DNA of 23,640 nt from positions 1 to 23,640 of the IMG/VR virus record IMGVR_UViG_3300036791_000138. The stretch is one strand, 5' to 3'. Position 1 is the first letter of the stretch, and each line of letters opens with the position of its first letter. This DNA comes from a virus. A program made the translations under genes and the position numbers. The notes beneath the pieces were generated by a model. The model worked only from the letters and a program-made list of their open reading frames with translations. It was not told where the DNA came from and did no database searches. Shown here in pieces: positions 1-9,854 of the stretch.

Positions 1-763
1 CGTTCACGAGGTTGAGCATGTTGCCCTGGACATCGAAACTGGCGGTGTCGAGTGGCACCTTGGTCCAGCTTGCGGTTGTGGTGAACGCTGCCTGGCGGTA
101 CGCCCGCGCAGCGAGGACTGTCGCTGGCGGTCCCGCTGGACCAGTGGGACCGGTCGGCCCCGCCGGTCCTCCTGCGGGTCCTGCGGGTCCGGTTGGTCCG
201 CCACCGCTTGCGAGCGACACGGACAGAAAGTTGCAGGCCCCGTTGATAAGCAACGCCTGGGGTGCGGACGAGATGAACGCCGCCAGTTGCAGGTGGTCGC
301 CCGCGTTGCACTTGATCTTGTCGGAATGACTTAGCCCGCCGTACGAACTCATCGCCACGTCGATGTTGAACATGCTGACTACAGAGCCGTTCAGGAAGAT
401 GCCGACCGCCTGGTTGACGTAGGTCGTGCCAGGAGTGTTGATGTATAGGTTTACGGCCACGTCGTAGACCCCTGCTACCGGGCACGTGTACCAGCCGTTG
501 TTGGTAGCAATGCAGCCACTAGCGTCGTGGCTGATGGTGTCCACCGGAATAGCGGTCCAGGCGCTGCCTGTGCTCACTGTGAACGCCCCCGCGCGGTACG
601 CCCTGGCCGCATAGGACAGCCCCAGGCTCGACGGACCGACCGGTCCCGTCGGCCCCGTCGGACCCGTCGGTCCCGGTCCGCCTTCGATCAGCCCGGCCTC
701 CTGCCAGGTGCCACCCTCTCGGATGTAGAGATCCCCCACGTACAGACCGGTGCCGGTGCTCAT
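1..763 (-). CDS. Collagen-like / C1q-like tail fibre protein (third of the fibre array), 3' end cut by the window edge
   Basis: Reading from ATG at 763, the frame stays open to the left edge, giving 254 visible residues. The short N-terminus (residues 1-28, with GLYVGDLYIREGGTW) is followed by a collagen-like Gly-Pro-Thr run at 29-44. A C1q/TNF-like beta-sandwich module spans about 50-185 and shows [12 protein letters not shown] and KCNAGDHLQL. A second Gly-X-Y run lies at 187-213, and a second C1q-like module starts at about 217 and is cut off. The first C1q module closely matches the first one in the fibre gene at 4370..7834, including the Cys pair in the two motifs above. The start lies 4 nt after the stop of the upstream fibre gene (TGA at 768-770). 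The expected role is a trimeric fibre or receptor-binding component of the baseplate; this rests on domain type and position. The full length is not visible. Confidence 0.85.
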   Translation of the reverse strand, partial: MSTGTGLYVGDLYIREGGTWQEAGLIEGGPGPTGPTGPTGPVGPSSLGLSYAARAYRAGAFTVSTGSAWTAIPVDTISHDASGCIATNNGWYTCPVAGVYDVAVNLYINTPGTTYVNQAVGIFLNGSVVSMFNIDVAMSSYGGLSHSDKIKCNAGDHLQLAAFISSAPQALLINGACNFLSVSLASGGGPTGPAGPAGGPAGPTGPTGPAGPPATVLAARAYRQAAFTTTASWTKVPLDTASFDVQGNMLNLVN

Positions 764-767
764 CAGC

Positions 768-3700
768 TCATCTCAGGATTCGGAGGCTGGCCCTGCCATT
801 GGCGGACGCGCCGGACTGGCTTGACCCGGACGGTAGCCAACACCCGAGCCGCAGCGACGTGATGTTGGTGGCCCCGTCCCACCAGGTCGTGCCACCTCGC
901 CAGTTCATCACGTAGCTCCCGGTGGAGTTCGGCACATACGAGCCGCTGTGGCTGCTGCTGCGGCCCATCGGCTGCGGCGGGTTGATCAGCAGCGCTGAGA
1001 TGCGAGTCACGGCGTGCAGCCGCCCGCCCGTGTTGAAACTGGTATGGCCGCACGGGAATCCATACGGCACGCAGAGGCTGTTGCCGATTGCGTCGTTGCT
1101 GTTGGTCACGCCGTCTGTGGTATACGACCGGTTCTCGACCCAGTTAGTGAAGCCCGTGTACACCCCATTCGGCTGGATGAAGCAGTACAGGTCGGCTGGC
1201 ACGTTGAGCAACAGCAGGTCCAGGACGATCTCGTACTCCACGTCCTGGTTGCCGTTGAGCCCGGAGAAGGTGCAGAGAGTCGCATTCGCCGCCAAAAGGT
1301 CCGAGATCGAGAACGTCTGCACCTGGGAAGCGGCTCCTCCTGCCTGCCACTTGAGCCCATCCCACAGGTTGAGCACCGGCGCGGGCGGAGTCGGCGGCGG
1401 CGCAACCAGAATCTCGATGGTTTCGGCCTGCCACGCAGCATTCGACCCGCCCGTCACCAGGTCGGCGGTCGGGTTGGTGGTGAGCCCTGATGCTTCCCAC
1501 AGTCCCAAGAGAGCGCTTGAACCGTAGGGCTGCGTCCACACGTTCAGCCACGGTGCAGGCGGATCGACCATCGTGTTGCCAGTCCCGGCCCGGTTGTGGA
1601 TACGCAAACCCCACGACGTGCCGTCGGCTCTTTGCAACGTCAGCGCCGGGAAGGTGACGGCGGAGGTCGCGCCCGAGCCCGAGGCGCTCGCCCCGATGCT
1701 CAGCGCACGGTTGCCTCGAAGCACCATCATCCCGACGTTCGCCGCGTTCGTCCACGTGCCCGACGTGTGGTTGCTGGCTGTCGCAATCGTGTAGGCGACG
1801 ACGTGGCTCAGCGTGTTCACGCCGGTAGCCCCGAAAATCTGCGTCCACGGTGGCACAGTGCCACCAGCGGCTGGGATCGTTGGCGGCGTGTTGCTGGGCC
1901 GTCGCGCGACCATGATGATCATGTCCCCCGGCTGGTGGGTGCCCAACGATACGGACGTACCGCTGGCCGAGTTCGCACCAATGGTCTGGATCGCCGACAG
2001 AGCGGTTGGCTGCCCTTGCACCCAGATCGTGGACCCGTTCCGGGGGTTGGGTGCGGTCATACCGAACGACACGGGCGGCTGTGATTGCCTCACGACCTGC
2101 CAGCGACCCCAGCCAGCAGCACACTGGAAGGTCGCGCTCGTACCCATCGGCACCGTGTACGCCGCGCCCGCAGGCAAGATGGTGCCGTCGAGCAGGACCA
2201 GCGGGTCGTTGGATCGCGCGGGCGTGACAGGCACGTTGTCCGCGAGCGCAACGACTTCGACCACCGAGCCCGTGTACGCCGTCGTGTAGCCAGCGACCGT
2301 CCCGCCCGACGGCAGCGTCACAGTCGCACCCGTGCCACGAGGCATCACCAAGTCGCCGACGCGAGCCTGCACGGCCGCTCCCGTTCCTGCCGGGGATTGC
2401 ACCTGCGCGACACCCATCGCGGGCACGGTGGTGTCGAGCACCATCCACATCGCGTCACTGAGGGAATACAGGAACGTGTAGCTCTGCGACCACCGGCCTT
2501 GCAGGTAGCTGATCGGCGCACTGTCGGGGCCGTAGATCCCGCTGTAGCCCTCGACCGCCAGCGAGATCCACTGCCCGTAGTCGGAGTTGCCCGCGACCTG
2601 GATGATCGCTCCGTCCGACACAGCTCCCGACCCGCCGTTGCTGGTGTCGTCGGGCAGCGTGACGGTGATGCTGCTGTTCGGGATGACGAGGTCGCTAGGT
2701 CGCGCCAGGTAGTTGTTGCTTGGCCGAACGAGCGTCAACTTGCCGCTCGCTCCTGGAGGGCCTGTCGGTCCGCCAGGCAGCCCAGCCGGACCAGTAGCTC
2801 CGGTGGGGCCAGTAGCACCTGTCGCGCCTGTCGGTCCTGCGCCCGCTGTGACTAGCGCTACCGCCAGGTAGTTGACGAACGAGTAGCCATACTGGAGGCT
2901 GGCACCCCCGCCACTGTCGTATGCCCACAGTTCCAGGTAGTCGCCTGCGTTGCACTGGATGACATCCGCTGCGACCGCGTACTCCTGCGACGCTGCCGTT
3001 AGCGGGTATTGCCCGCCGCCTCCTTGTGCGATCTGGGTGCCATTTTTGTAGAGCCCGATTGCAACGAAGTGAGCGCCGGGGAGCTGGAAGCCCAGTTGCC
3101 CCTTGACCGCGTAGTAGCCAGTCACCGGGCACACATATCGACCGTTCGTGAGGTCGAGGTTAGTGGCCGTATCGAACACCTTGGTGTCCATCGGGACCTT
3201 GTTCCATCCTGATACCAACGTCAGCGCCGAGTTGCGGTACGCCCTTGCGGCGGTCGTTGCGCCTGGCGGGCCGGTTGGTCCGACTGGTCCGGTCAGCCAT
3301 TGCGTGACGGTCCCGGTATCGAAGTCAACCTGGTCGAGCGAGACGGTCATGCCGTCGTTGTTCGAGACGGTGTAGGGGATGATCGTGCCGTCGGTACCGA
3401 CGTTGACCTGCCCGATTCCGGCAGCGGCACCGCCGCCGCTCGTGTCCATGATGACGTTGCGGACGCGCGCTATGGGCGGCCGGTAGCCGGTCGGCAGCGT
3501 CCATGCGGTCGTCGCCATCGTTCCCAGTCGCATCTGCCCGCGCAGCTTCACCGTGCCGTCGGGGAACTTCCGGAACGCGGGCGGCGTCTCCCCGGCTACC
3601 GCCGTCCAACCGTTCGCGAACGCGGGCTCACCGGCAGCACCGACGACATGCCAGGTATCGAGCGTGATTGTCGCCGGGGGAGAGCCGACTCCTTGCGGTC

Positions 3701-4373
3701 CGGTCGGTCCGGTCGGTCCTGGTAGCCCCGCGCCTGCGGTAATCAGTGTCGCCGCCAGGTAGTTGCCCCCAGCGACACCCGTTAGAGCTACCGCAGCGCC
3801 TTGGTTGTAACAGGACAGCTCCAGGTAGTCCCCAACGGCGAGGTACACCACATCAGCAGCGGTCGAGGACACCTGCCCCGGCGAGTTCACGCCAACCGTC
3901 ATCTGTTGGACGTGGTTCTTCTCGATGGTGACGACACAGCCGCTGGCAGCAGCGGCGAAGTAGAGGTTCGCTTCAACCGCGTAGTAGCCTGCGACCTTCG
4001 CGACGATCCGCCCGTTCACCAGGTCCAGCATCCCGCCCGTATCGAAGTCCGCAGCGTCCAGCAGCACGTACGTGTTGCCGCTCGCCACCAACGTGAGCGC
4101 AGAGTTTCGATGGCCCCGCGCGGCCATTACCGCAACGGTCGCAGGAGGTCCTGTTGGTCCGGTCGGTCCCGTAGGTCCTGGGCCGCCCGGAGCGGTGCGG
4201 AGCACCACGTAGGCGTCACCAGTGTTGCCGTTCGCCGGAAGCTGCGACGGGTCGGTCAGCACCCCCTGGATGTTCGGAGGTCCAATCGGCCCGGTCGGTC
4301 CGGGTGGTCCCGCGATGCTGACCGGCAGGTACGCCGCGCTCGCCGCGTCCCAGTATTTGAGGACGGGGCTCAT
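768..4373 (-). CDS. Large modular collagen-like / C1q-like tail fibre protein (1201 aa)
   Basis: The ATG at 4373 overlaps the preceding stop as ATGA. The frame is open further upstream, but that stretch lies over the preceding gene and reads as low-complexity Arg/His sequence, so I reject it. Collagen-like runs lie at about 21-33, 63-77, 217-226, 361-371 and 512-543. A short [20 protein letters not shown] module is at 38-57. C1q-like modules are at about 83-212 and 374-510, and a PDGTV-type module is at 238-361. Two related ~100-aa beta modules follow at 545-648 and 657-762; both contain DLV(I/M)P, TVTLP and an aromatic end. A beta-rich domain of unknown type spans 768-990, and a Cys/Trp-containing C-terminal domain spans about 1000-1201. 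The last two are candidates for receptor contact. This is a virion fibre by composition and by its place after the baseplate genes. The receptor cannot be predicted. Confidence 0.88.
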   Translation of the reverse strand: MSPVLKYWDAASAAYLPVSIAGPPGPTGPIGPPNIQGVLTDPSQLPANGNTGDAYVVLRTAPGGPGPTGPTGPTGPPATVAVMAARGHRNSALTLVASGNTYVLLDAADFDTGGMLDLVNGRIVAKVAGYYAVEANLYFAAAASGCVVTIEKNHVQQMTVGVNSPGQVSSTAADVVYLAVGDYLELSCYNQGAAVALTGVAGGNYLAATLITAGAGLPGPTGPTGPQGVGSPPATITLDTWHVVGAAGEPAFANGWTAVAGETPPAFRKFPDGTVKLRGQMRLGTMATTAWTLPTGYRPPIARVRNVIMDTSGGGAAAGIGQVNVGTDGTIIPYTVSNNDGMTVSLDQVDFDTGTVTQWLTGPVGPTGPPGATTAARAYRNSALTLVSGWNKVPMDTKVFDTATNLDLTNGRYVCPVTGYYAVKGQLGFQLPGAHFVAIGLYKNGTQIAQGGGGQYPLTAASQEYAVAADVIQCNAGDYLELWAYDSGGGASLQYGYSFVNYLAVALVTAGAGPTGATGATGPTGATGPAGLPGGPTGPPGASGKLTLVRPSNNYLARPSDLVIPNSSITVTLPDDTSNGGSGAVSDGAIIQVAGNSDYGQWISLAVEGYSGIYGPDSAPISYLQGRWSQSYTFLYSLSDAMWMVLDTTVPAMGVAQVQSPAGTGAAVQARVGDLVMPRGTGATVTLPSGGTVAGYTTAYTGSVVEVVALADNVPVTPARSNDPLVLLDGTILPAGAAYTVPMGTSATFQCAAGWGRWQVVRQSQPPVSFGMTAPNPRNGSTIWVQGQPTALSAIQTIGANSASGTSVSLGTHQPGDMIIMVARRPSNTPPTIPAAGGTVPPWTQIFGATGVNTLSHVVAYTIATASNHTSGTWTNAANVGMMVLRGNRALSIGASASGSGATSAVTFPALTLQRADGTSWGLRIHNRAGTGNTMVDPPAPWLNVWTQPYGSSALLGLWEASGLTTNPTADLVTGGSNAAWQAETIEILVAPPPTPPAPVLNLWDGLKWQAGGAASQVQTFSISDLLAANATLCTFSGLNGNQDVEYEIVLDLLLLNVPADLYCFIQPNGVYTGFTNWVENRSYTTDGVTNSNDAIGNSLCVPYGFPCGHTSFNTGGRLHAVTRISALLINPPQPMGRSSSHSGSYVPNSTGSYVMNWRGGTTWWDGATNITSLRLGCWLPSGSSQSGASANGRASLRILR
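2745..2837 (-). repeat. Collagen-like Gly-X-Y coding repeat in the second fibre gene
   Basis: Encodes residues 513-543 (Gly-Pro-Thr, Gly-Ala-Thr and Gly-Pro-Ala triplets). It divides the C1q-like half of the protein from the C-terminal half made of other beta modules. Confidence 0.85.
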
Positions 4374-7300
4374 TGCGCCCACGCCTTCGCTTCGAGCGCG
4401 AGCCGCGACGAGTCGGGATAGTTCTGCCAGGTGCCACCGTCGCCACCCCACGTCATCTTTGCCGAGTACGTCGTTCCGGCCGCCAGCCGGAACAGCCGCT
4501 TGGCGGTGTAGCCCATGTAGGTCTGCACCTGTGAGTGTTGCTCCTGGTAGTGCATTGCCGACTGCACGTTGTCTTGGTCGGGGATCGACAGAACCATTTG
4601 CAGCAGGCCGTAGTTGTACGCGGCGTCCGTCTTCTGCACCAGGCCCATTGAGGCCGTCACCTCCCACCAGACGGGGACAGTTGGCGTGATGCTGAGCCGC
4701 ATCACTTGCCCAGCGCCGTTCGTGATGTCGCCAGCAGGAAGTGTCGCGTAGCCGCTGTACGCCCCGACCATGCGTTGCACGCTGAGCATGATGGAACCGG
4801 GCAGCCCCTGCGGTCCCTGCGGCCCCGCTCCCGCCGTAACCAGCGTTACCGACATGAACGTCTGGGTCGCCCCAGTGACGATGTTGCCCACGTGATCGAG
4901 GTAGACGTACAGCTCGATGTAGTCGCCAGCGTTGAGTTGCACCGTATCCGCGAACGGCACAGCGCCGTAGTTCGTGGCCGTGGGGCAAATCTGTGGATCG
5001 CTGTACGTCGCGCCGTTCTTCCAGATCGAGGCGATCATGTAGGTAGGCGTCGCCGTCGCACTAAGGCTGAAGGTGGCAGCACCGCTGACCTGATACGTGC
5101 CAGTTACGGGGGCGACGAAGCGTCCGTTCGCGAGATTGAACAGGTTGCTGCCAGCGTCAAAGTTCTGCGTGTCCAGCGCCACCTTGGTCCACGTGGTGAC
5201 AGGGATCGCCAGCGCGGTGTTGCGATACGCCCGCGCCGCCGTCGTCGGCGCTGTCGTGCGGTTGGTGAACCCCTGGTCCACCCACACGCCGCCGACGCGC
5301 TCGAAGTTCTCCCCGTCCGTCTTGCGGATGCACCAATCCCCGTCAAGTTCCCCCGCGAACGTGCCAGCAGACGGAGTGCCGGTGCCGTTGTACATGTACC
5401 AGATCGCCCCGCGCTTCCCCGTCGCTCCAACGAGCGCGGAGCCCGAGTCGAGCTGCACCCCGGTGGCCTTGATGATCTGCGCCATCAACACGTACGGCGG
5501 CAGGTTGTTGTGCGCCGCGCCGCCGCCCTGAGTCACCCCATTAGCAGCGGGCACCAACGGGTACCAGTAGGTCGATCCCGCTGGGGGCGCTGCCCCTGAT
5601 ATGGCGTTCCAAACTGACTGCGCGCTGGAAGCGAAGTTCGAGGGCACCTCACTCGCCAACAGCGTGTGCGTCGTCTCGCCGCCCACCCCGCCTGCTGCGC
5701 TCGGAGTGTTCGCTCCGTAGATGAACCGGTTGCGGAGGTCCGGCAGGTTGAAGTGCGTCGAGTCGGCCGACCCGTAGGTGGTGCCTATCGCGGTGAACAG
5801 GTCTGGGTAGCTGCCGCGCGGCAGCGAGCTTCCGTCCGCGAGCAGCCAGTTGACCGGGATCGTCTGGCCACTGAACGACTTGACGGTCCCGATCTGGTCG
5901 GTGTCGTACACCGGCCGGGTCGCGGCAACGTCGGACGTGTCGAGCCACAGATACCCCTCTGGCGGGGCGGGCTTCGGGTTGTTCGCGTCCGGCGGTACAG
6001 CGACCACCTCGACGTACGCACCCGAGATGCCCGTGGTGCCTGTGCCCGCCGGTCCGGTCGGTCCGGGTGGTCCGGTGGGTCCGGTGGGCCCCCCACCGCT
6101 TGTGAGCGACACGGCCATGTAGTTGACAGTCGCATCGCCGCTGTAGAGCGTCCCTCCCGCTGCGTTGTACGCCCCGATCTGAATGTGGTCGCCCGCGTTG
6201 CACTTGACCTTGTCCGAACACGTCAGCCCAGAGACAGCGCTCACCGCCGACTGCGTGTTCGTCATGGTGATCTGCGCACCGTTCACGAAAATGGCAGCAG
6301 CCTGGTTGACGTACGTCTGAGAAGGCATGTTCATCGTGACCTCGACGGTCACGTCGTAGACCCCGGCGACCGGGCATGTGTACCACCCGTTGGCTGTGTC
6401 GAGACACCCATTAGCGTCGTGGGTGATCGTGTCCACGGGGACGACCGTCCAGGTAGCTGCGGTCATCGTGAACGCTGCCGCTCGCCTCGCACGTGCCGCG
6501 TAGGACGTACCGATTGTCCCCGTTGGACCCGTTGGTCCTGTGGGTCCGGCAGGTCCCGTCCCCCCTGGCGGGCCTGTCGGGCCTCCCGCTGGCCCCGCTG
6601 GTCCGATATCGCCTGTCGGTCCGGGGTTGCCGGTTGGTCCGGCGGGACCGGGGATTGTCGAGTCGTTACCGGTCGGACCGACCGGACCCATCGGTCCCGT
6701 GGCTCCGGTCGGCCCGGTCGGTCCCGTTGGACCAGGCACGGTCGAGGCTGCGCCGGTTGGTCCGGCGGGTCCGGTCGCCCCCGTCAGCCCTGGGGGTCCG
6801 GTCAGCCACGAGGTCACCGACTCGGTGTCGAAGTAGGCGTTGATCGCCACGTAGGCATTGGTGCCGCCGAACATCCACGTCACCGCACCGGTCACGTCCA
6901 CATCGACACGGGCGTGCACGTCCGAGTTGGCGTCGTTGACGAAAATCTGCCGTCCCAGCGGCCGGTAGCCGGTCGGCAGGGTGAAGATCAGCGACGGTGC
7001 TGCCGTGCCGCTCTGTACGAGCCCTCGCACCAGGACCGTGCCGTCCGGGTACTTGCGGAACGATGCTGACTGGAAGCCGCTGTAGTTCGTCCAGCCGTTC
7101 TGGAACGTCGGCTCGCCCGTCCCGCCGACGTAATGCCACTTGTCCATCAGCACCGCCGTGCCCGGCGTCCCCGGAGGACCCGTTGGCCCAGTTGGTCCTG
7201 TGGGCCCGGTGTCGCCCATCTGGACGGCCTCGGCGGAGTCAACCCACAGGTACCCCATCGGTGGGTCGGGGTTCGGCGTGTTGGGGTTCGGTGGAGTGCC

Positions 7301-7834
7301 GCTGACCTCTGCCCAGCCTCCACCGATGTTGCCCTGCGGTCCCGTGCCGCCGGTCGGTCCGGTAGGGCCCGTGGGACCAGGGACCGTCGAGCCAGGACCT
7401 GTCGGTCCGGTGGGACCTGGAACGTTCGAGGCGGGTCCAGTCGGTCCCGTTGCTCCCTGGTACCCCTGAATCCCCTGGTCGCCGGTCGGTCCGCGTGGGC
7501 CCGCTGGCCCTGTCGGTCCGGTCTTGCCGTTGCCGCTACCGCCGATGGTGCCGATGTCCTTGTCGGACACGATGTCGAGCAGCACCCAGTCGTGCTCCTC
7601 CATGTGCAGCAGCACCACGTCGCCGACATCGAGCTTCACGGAGGTCTGGTACGCCTCGGCCCACTGCGACAGCTCGAAGTCCTCGCCTTCGATCAGCGGC
7701 ACGTCGTGGTCCTGAAGCTCCACCGTCAGCGGGTTGATCCCGGTGACGTTCGCGCGGCGGACGGACTTGTGGCGGCGGGTGATCTGCTCGCCGTGGGACT
7801 TCAGGGCGTCTTTGAGTTGCAGCCGTCCGCTCAC
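4370..7834 (-). CDS. Baseplate-anchored collagen-like fibre with OB-fold-like N-terminus, C1q-like modules and tail-collar domain (1154 aa)
   Basis: Starts with GTG at 7834, overlapping the previous stop by 4 nt (GTGA). Residues 1-95 look like the N-terminal OB-fold of baseplate spike/wedge proteins (gpV/XkdR-like): NPLTVELQD, then VGDVVLLHM and WVLLDIV. Collagen-like repeats lie at 104-171, 208-226, 346-440 and 581-600. A PDGTV-type module is at 228-345. C1q-like modules are at about 444-578 and 864-1001. A phage tail-collar-type domain spans about 645-790: [20 protein letters not shown], then [13 protein letters not shown], and the closing [16 protein letters not shown] 140-residue unrecognised domain ends the protein and may be the tip. 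A short PP-GYLW(V/L)D linker occurs at 191-199 and 624-632. The layout suggests one polypeptide that both docks on the baseplate and forms a trimeric fibre; the docking role is inference. Confidence 0.87.
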   Translation of the reverse strand: MSGRLQLKDALKSHGEQITRRHKSVRRANVTGINPLTVELQDHDVPLIEGEDFELSQWAEAYQTSVKLDVGDVVLLHMEEHDWVLLDIVSDKDIGTIGGSGNGKTGPTGPAGPRGPTGDQGIQGYQGATGPTGPASNVPGPTGPTGPGSTVPGPTGPTGPTGGTGPQGNIGGGWAEVSGTPPNPNTPNPDPPMGYLWVDSAEAVQMGDTGPTGPTGPTGPPGTPGTAVLMDKWHYVGGTGEPTFQNGWTNYSGFQSASFRKYPDGTVLVRGLVQSGTAAPSLIFTLPTGYRPLGRQIFVNDANSDVHARVDVDVTGAVTWMFGGTNAYVAINAYFDTESVTSWLTGPPGLTGATGPAGPTGAASTVPGPTGPTGPTGATGPMGPVGPTGNDSTIPGPAGPTGNPGPTGDIGPAGPAGGPTGPPGGTGPAGPTGPTGPTGTIGTSYAARARRAAAFTMTAATWTVVPVDTITHDANGCLDTANGWYTCPVAGVYDVTVEVTMNMPSQTYVNQAAAIFVNGAQITMTNTQSAVSAVSGLTCSDKVKCNAGDHIQIGAYNAAGGTLYSGDATVNYMAVSLTSGGGPTGPTGPPGPTGPAGTGTTGISGAYVEVVAVPPDANNPKPAPPEGYLWLDTSDVAATRPVYDTDQIGTVKSFSGQTIPVNWLLADGSSLPRGSYPDLFTAIGTTYGSADSTHFNLPDLRNRFIYGANTPSAAGGVGGETTHTLLASEVPSNFASSAQSVWNAISGAAPPAGSTYWYPLVPAANGVTQGGGAAHNNLPPYVLMAQIIKATGVQLDSGSALVGATGKRGAIWYMYNGTGTPSAGTFAGELDGDWCIRKTDGENFERVGGVWVDQGFTNRTTAPTTAARAYRNTALAIPVTTWTKVALDTQNFDAGSNLFNLANGRFVAPVTGTYQVSGAATFSLSATATPTYMIASIWKNGATYSDPQICPTATNYGAVPFADTVQLNAGDYIELYVYLDHVGNIVTGATQTFMSVTLVTAGAGPQGPQGLPGSIMLSVQRMVGAYSGYATLPAGDITNGAGQVMRLSITPTVPVWWEVTASMGLVQKTDAAYNYGLLQMVLSIPDQDNVQSAMHYQEQHSQVQTYMGYTAKRLFRLAAGTTYSAKMTWGGDGGTWQNYPDSSRLALEAKAWAQ
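6101..6505 (-). repeat. C1q-like module, copy shared with 209..616
   Basis: This segment of the first fibre gene (residues 444-578) and 209..616 in the third fibre gene encode closely related C1q-like modules. Both share [25 protein letters not shown] and a closing VSL-SGGG. The two are similar at the DNA level as well, by eye, around the GTGTACCA and GCGTCGTGG stretches. Further, more distant C1q-like modules lie at 4832..5245, 3738..4127, 2844..3254 and 1..115 (cut). Confidence 0.8.
6512..6802 (-). repeat. Longest collagen-like Gly-X-Y coding repeat
   Basis: This stretch encodes about 95 residues of Gly-Pro-Thr, Gly-Pro-Ala and Gly-Pro-Val triplets (residues 346-440 of the fibre gene). The run is broken by short interruptions such as ASTVPG and NDSTIPG. 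At the DNA level it is a chain of variants of GGTCCGGTCGGTCCC. Such repeats can recombine or slip and change fibre length. Confidence 0.9.
6800..7153 (-). repeat. PDGTV-type module, copy shared with 3291..3662
   Basis: Residues 228-345 of the first fibre gene and 238-361 of the second share the order W-H-VG--GEP-F-NGW, FRK(Y/F)PDGTV, LPTGYRP, and an ending FDT-(S/T)VT-WLTGP that leads straight into collagen repeat. The module is thus present once in each of the two largest fibre genes, each time just before a collagen run. Confidence 0.82.
7322..7522 (-). repeat. Collagen-like Gly-X-Y coding repeat after the OB-fold-like domain
   Basis: Encodes residues 105-171 of the same fibre gene: Gly-Pro-Thr triplets with interruptions ASNVPG and GSTVPG, and one non-proline segment (DQGIQGYQG). 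It joins the predicted baseplate domain to the first globular module. Confidence 0.88.
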
Positions 7835-8199
7835 TGCACGATCCCGACGCTCGCGTTGATCGGGTCGAGCGCGAGCCGCTCCAGCTCCAGGTAGCAGCGC
7901 CGGGTGATCGAGAGGTCCGTGCCGAGGTTCTGTTCGGAGCCGATCACGTACACCCGCACGGTCTTCTGGCCCTGGCGGACGAACAGCGACGAGTACGTCA
8001 CCTCCACGACCTCGCCCACACAGTCAGCGAGCCCCATCACCGGGTCAACGATTCCGAAGCTCCCGCGTTCGTCGGAGGTCGCGGTGCCGTACCAGCTCAC
8101 GGCGAAGAACCCGCGCGGCACCGCCGACCCCGCGAACAGTGCTTGGGCGTCGAGCAGCGCCTGGCGTGCGTCGAGCACGAACGGTTCTGGTGGAAGCAT
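7831..8199 (-). CDS. Baseplate-region protein, possible RlpA-like double-psi beta-barrel (122 aa)
   Basis: The chosen ATG at 8199 overlaps the hub gene stop by one base (TGATG), with AGGAG and AAGGGCGG upstream in the hub gene's end. Longer in-frame readings run only over the hub gene. The order SWYGTAT (about residues 40-46), [18 protein letters not shown] and LELERLA, ending in a beta strand, follows the layout of RlpA/barwin-type double-psi beta-barrels (ASWYG, then VRVT, then VxVxDRGP, then DLS). The catalytic Asp of the DRGP element is not present; the corresponding stretch reads IGSEQN. If the fold is right, the protein may be a non-catalytic or diverged glycan-binding barrel. The next gene begins inside its stop (GTGA). 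Alternatively, it is simply an unrecognised baseplate wedge protein. Confidence 0.8.
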   Translation of the reverse strand: MLPPEPFVLDARQALLDAQALFAGSAVPRGFFAVSWYGTATSDERGSFGIVDPVMGLADCVGEVVEVTYSSLFVRQGQKTVRVYVIGSEQNLGTDLSITRRCYLELERLALDPINASVGIVQ

Positions 8200-9851
8200 C
8201 AGCCGCCCTTCTTCTCCTGGGCTTTCTTCTTGGCTGCCGCCGCCGCTTTCTGCTTCGCGGTCCACGCCGCGTTCTTCTGACCGGCCTTGTACCGGCGGAC
8301 GGCCTGGTCAACCTGCGCGCGGATCTCGGCGGGGTCGAGCACGTCGATGAACCCCATCTGAAGGTCCATCGTGTAGGACCCTGCTGAGGCGCTGTGGACG
8401 GCGGAGGTGACGAACGCGATTCCCTGGTCGGCGACGGGCAGCCGGGCGGGCACGTTGGCGTCCAGGAGCTTCTGGGAGGTGTTTGGAGCGAGCGCGCCGA
8501 CGCTTGCGGTGGCCAAGTCAAACAGCGACGGGTCGAGCTTCTCGGCCTGGCGAAGCGCCGGGCTGATCTTGGCCTGCACTTCGGCGTACGGCAGCAGCTT
8601 GACGCTGGTGTAGCCCTCCTCCGGCAGGTTGATCCGCACCGCGTCGCCGCGCCGGATCGTCGCGATCCCAGGGTTCGTCAGCTCGGCTGTGCGCACCGGC
8701 GTCAGCCGCACCGCGAGCATCCGGGTCGCGAGGATTTTCAGCTCCGCCTCGGACTCGACCTTCCCGAAGTTGATCGTCTTGCGCACCCACCCGTTGCGCC
8801 GGATCGCGCGCTTGTTCAAAGCGGTGTAGGTGACCTTCTTCGTCTTCTTCTTCTTGGTGCCGGTGACGATCTGGCCGCGCGCTTCGATCACGGTCGCGAA
8901 GTCCGGGCTCTGGCTGCGACCGAGGGTCGCTTCGAGAAGCTGTTCGCGCAGCGCGTACAGCAACCGGTTGCGGCGCATCGGGACGATCTCCAGAGCACCG
9001 ACGGGGAACTGTTTGTTCGGAGCGCCCCAGCGGATGATGAACGTCCGGCCCGTGCGTTTCGTCTCCTCGTGGTACGCCTCGGTGATCACGTGGATCGGGG
9101 AGGTCAGCGTCGTCTGCGCGTGCGTCAGCCCGAAGTACGCGGTGCCTTGGGCGAGGAAACGCACGGGGATGCGGTAGCGGCGGCACAGGTCGTGGGCGAT
9201 CTCGTCGCAGCGCCACCCGTTCGGGCGGATCTTCTTGCCCTTCGTGTACTTGTAGTCCGCGACGTTCTGGGCGATGTTCCATAGCTCGTCGGCGAGCGTC
9301 AGCGTCCACGACCCGTCCGACAGGGTGACCTGCTCGGCCGTGTTGGCGTTGTAGCCCGGCACGACCCGCATCACCCACAGGTTCGTATACGTGTTGCCGT
9401 ACCCCACCTGGCAGATGATCTGCGAGCCCATCGCACCGGGTTTGAGGTAGGTGCGGTCCTTCGTGATCCGGGCGGAGAACGACTCGCCGGGGAAGATCAA
9501 CGGCGCGAGCCGGTCGTACTCCCGCAACGCCGGTTTGTGCAGCGTCAGCGACCCGGTCATCGCCGCCTGCGTGTTGATGTTCCGCAGGTCGTCGGAGGAC
9601 TGGTCCTGCCACGTCAGCGTGTCGCACAGCCGGGAGATGTCGATGGTGTGCCCCTCCCATCTGACCAGCGTCCGCAGCCTGGTCTTCCAGAAGTCCGGGG
9701 CTCGAAGCTCATCCTGGAGGTGGCTCGTCGCGCGCTTCTGGTTGCGGTGAACCCTGGCGGCGTCCTCGTCGGTCAACCCCACGTCAGCGGCGGTCACCTT
9801 CTTGTGGCGCTGGACCTCCTTGTGACGATCCTTGGCTTTGACCGCAGGCAC
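8199..9851 (-). CDS. Baseplate hub protein, gpD/XkdQ-like (550 aa)
   Basis: Begins GTG at 9851, three bases after the LysM gene stop, with AAGGGGTGAG as ribosome-binding site. The protein has a charged N-terminus (1-60). A beta-rich middle starts LRTLVRWEGHTIDISRLCDT and includes the stretch from WTLTLADELWNIAQN to the DEIAHDLCRRYRIP helix, which resembles the central domain of T4 gp27/P2 gpD/PBSX XkdQ hub proteins. Near the C-terminus, SAVHSASAGSYTMDLQMGF is the type of strand pair that closes this family. An unusual Lys/Ala-rich tail occupies residues ~515-550. Its position after tape measure and LysM protein and before the fibre array fits the central hub of a contractile baseplate. The family call rests on order and motif pattern, not on a search. 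Confidence 0.8.
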   Translation of the reverse strand: MPAVKAKDRHKEVQRHKKVTAADVGLTDEDAARVHRNQKRATSHLQDELRAPDFWKTRLRTLVRWEGHTIDISRLCDTLTWQDQSSDDLRNINTQAAMTGSLTLHKPALREYDRLAPLIFPGESFSARITKDRTYLKPGAMGSQIICQVGYGNTYTNLWVMRVVPGYNANTAEQVTLSDGSWTLTLADELWNIAQNVADYKYTKGKKIRPNGWRCDEIAHDLCRRYRIPVRFLAQGTAYFGLTHAQTTLTSPIHVITEAYHEETKRTGRTFIIRWGAPNKQFPVGALEIVPMRRNRLLYALREQLLEATLGRSQSPDFATVIEARGQIVTGTKKKKTKKVTYTALNKRAIRRNGWVRKTINFGKVESEAELKILATRMLAVRLTPVRTAELTNPGIATIRRGDAVRINLPEEGYTSVKLLPYAEVQAKISPALRQAEKLDPSLFDLATASVGALAPNTSQKLLDANVPARLPVADQGIAFVTSAVHSASAGSYTMDLQMGFIDVLDPAEIRAQVDQAVRRYKAGQKNAAWTAKQKAAAAAKKKAQEKKGG

Positions 9852-9854
9852 CGC

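Noticed and set aside
4374-4988. N-terminal extension of the second fibre gene over the first fibre gene
   Set aside because: The stretch is His/Arg-rich shadow of the first fibre's coding sequence; the ATG at 4373 overlapping the previous stop is the natural start.
5666-7069. Long plus-strand open frame opposite the collagen repeats
   Set aside because: It is antisense to a well-supported fibre gene, is Arg/Gly/Ser-rich in the manner of shadow frames in GC-rich DNA, and has no domain or ribosome-binding context.
1-7834. Diversity-generating retroelement or CRISPR array, considered because of the short repeats
   Set aside because: The repeats are in-frame Gly-X-Y codons; no reverse transcriptase, template/variable repeat pair with adenine-specific changes, or regular spacers is seen.
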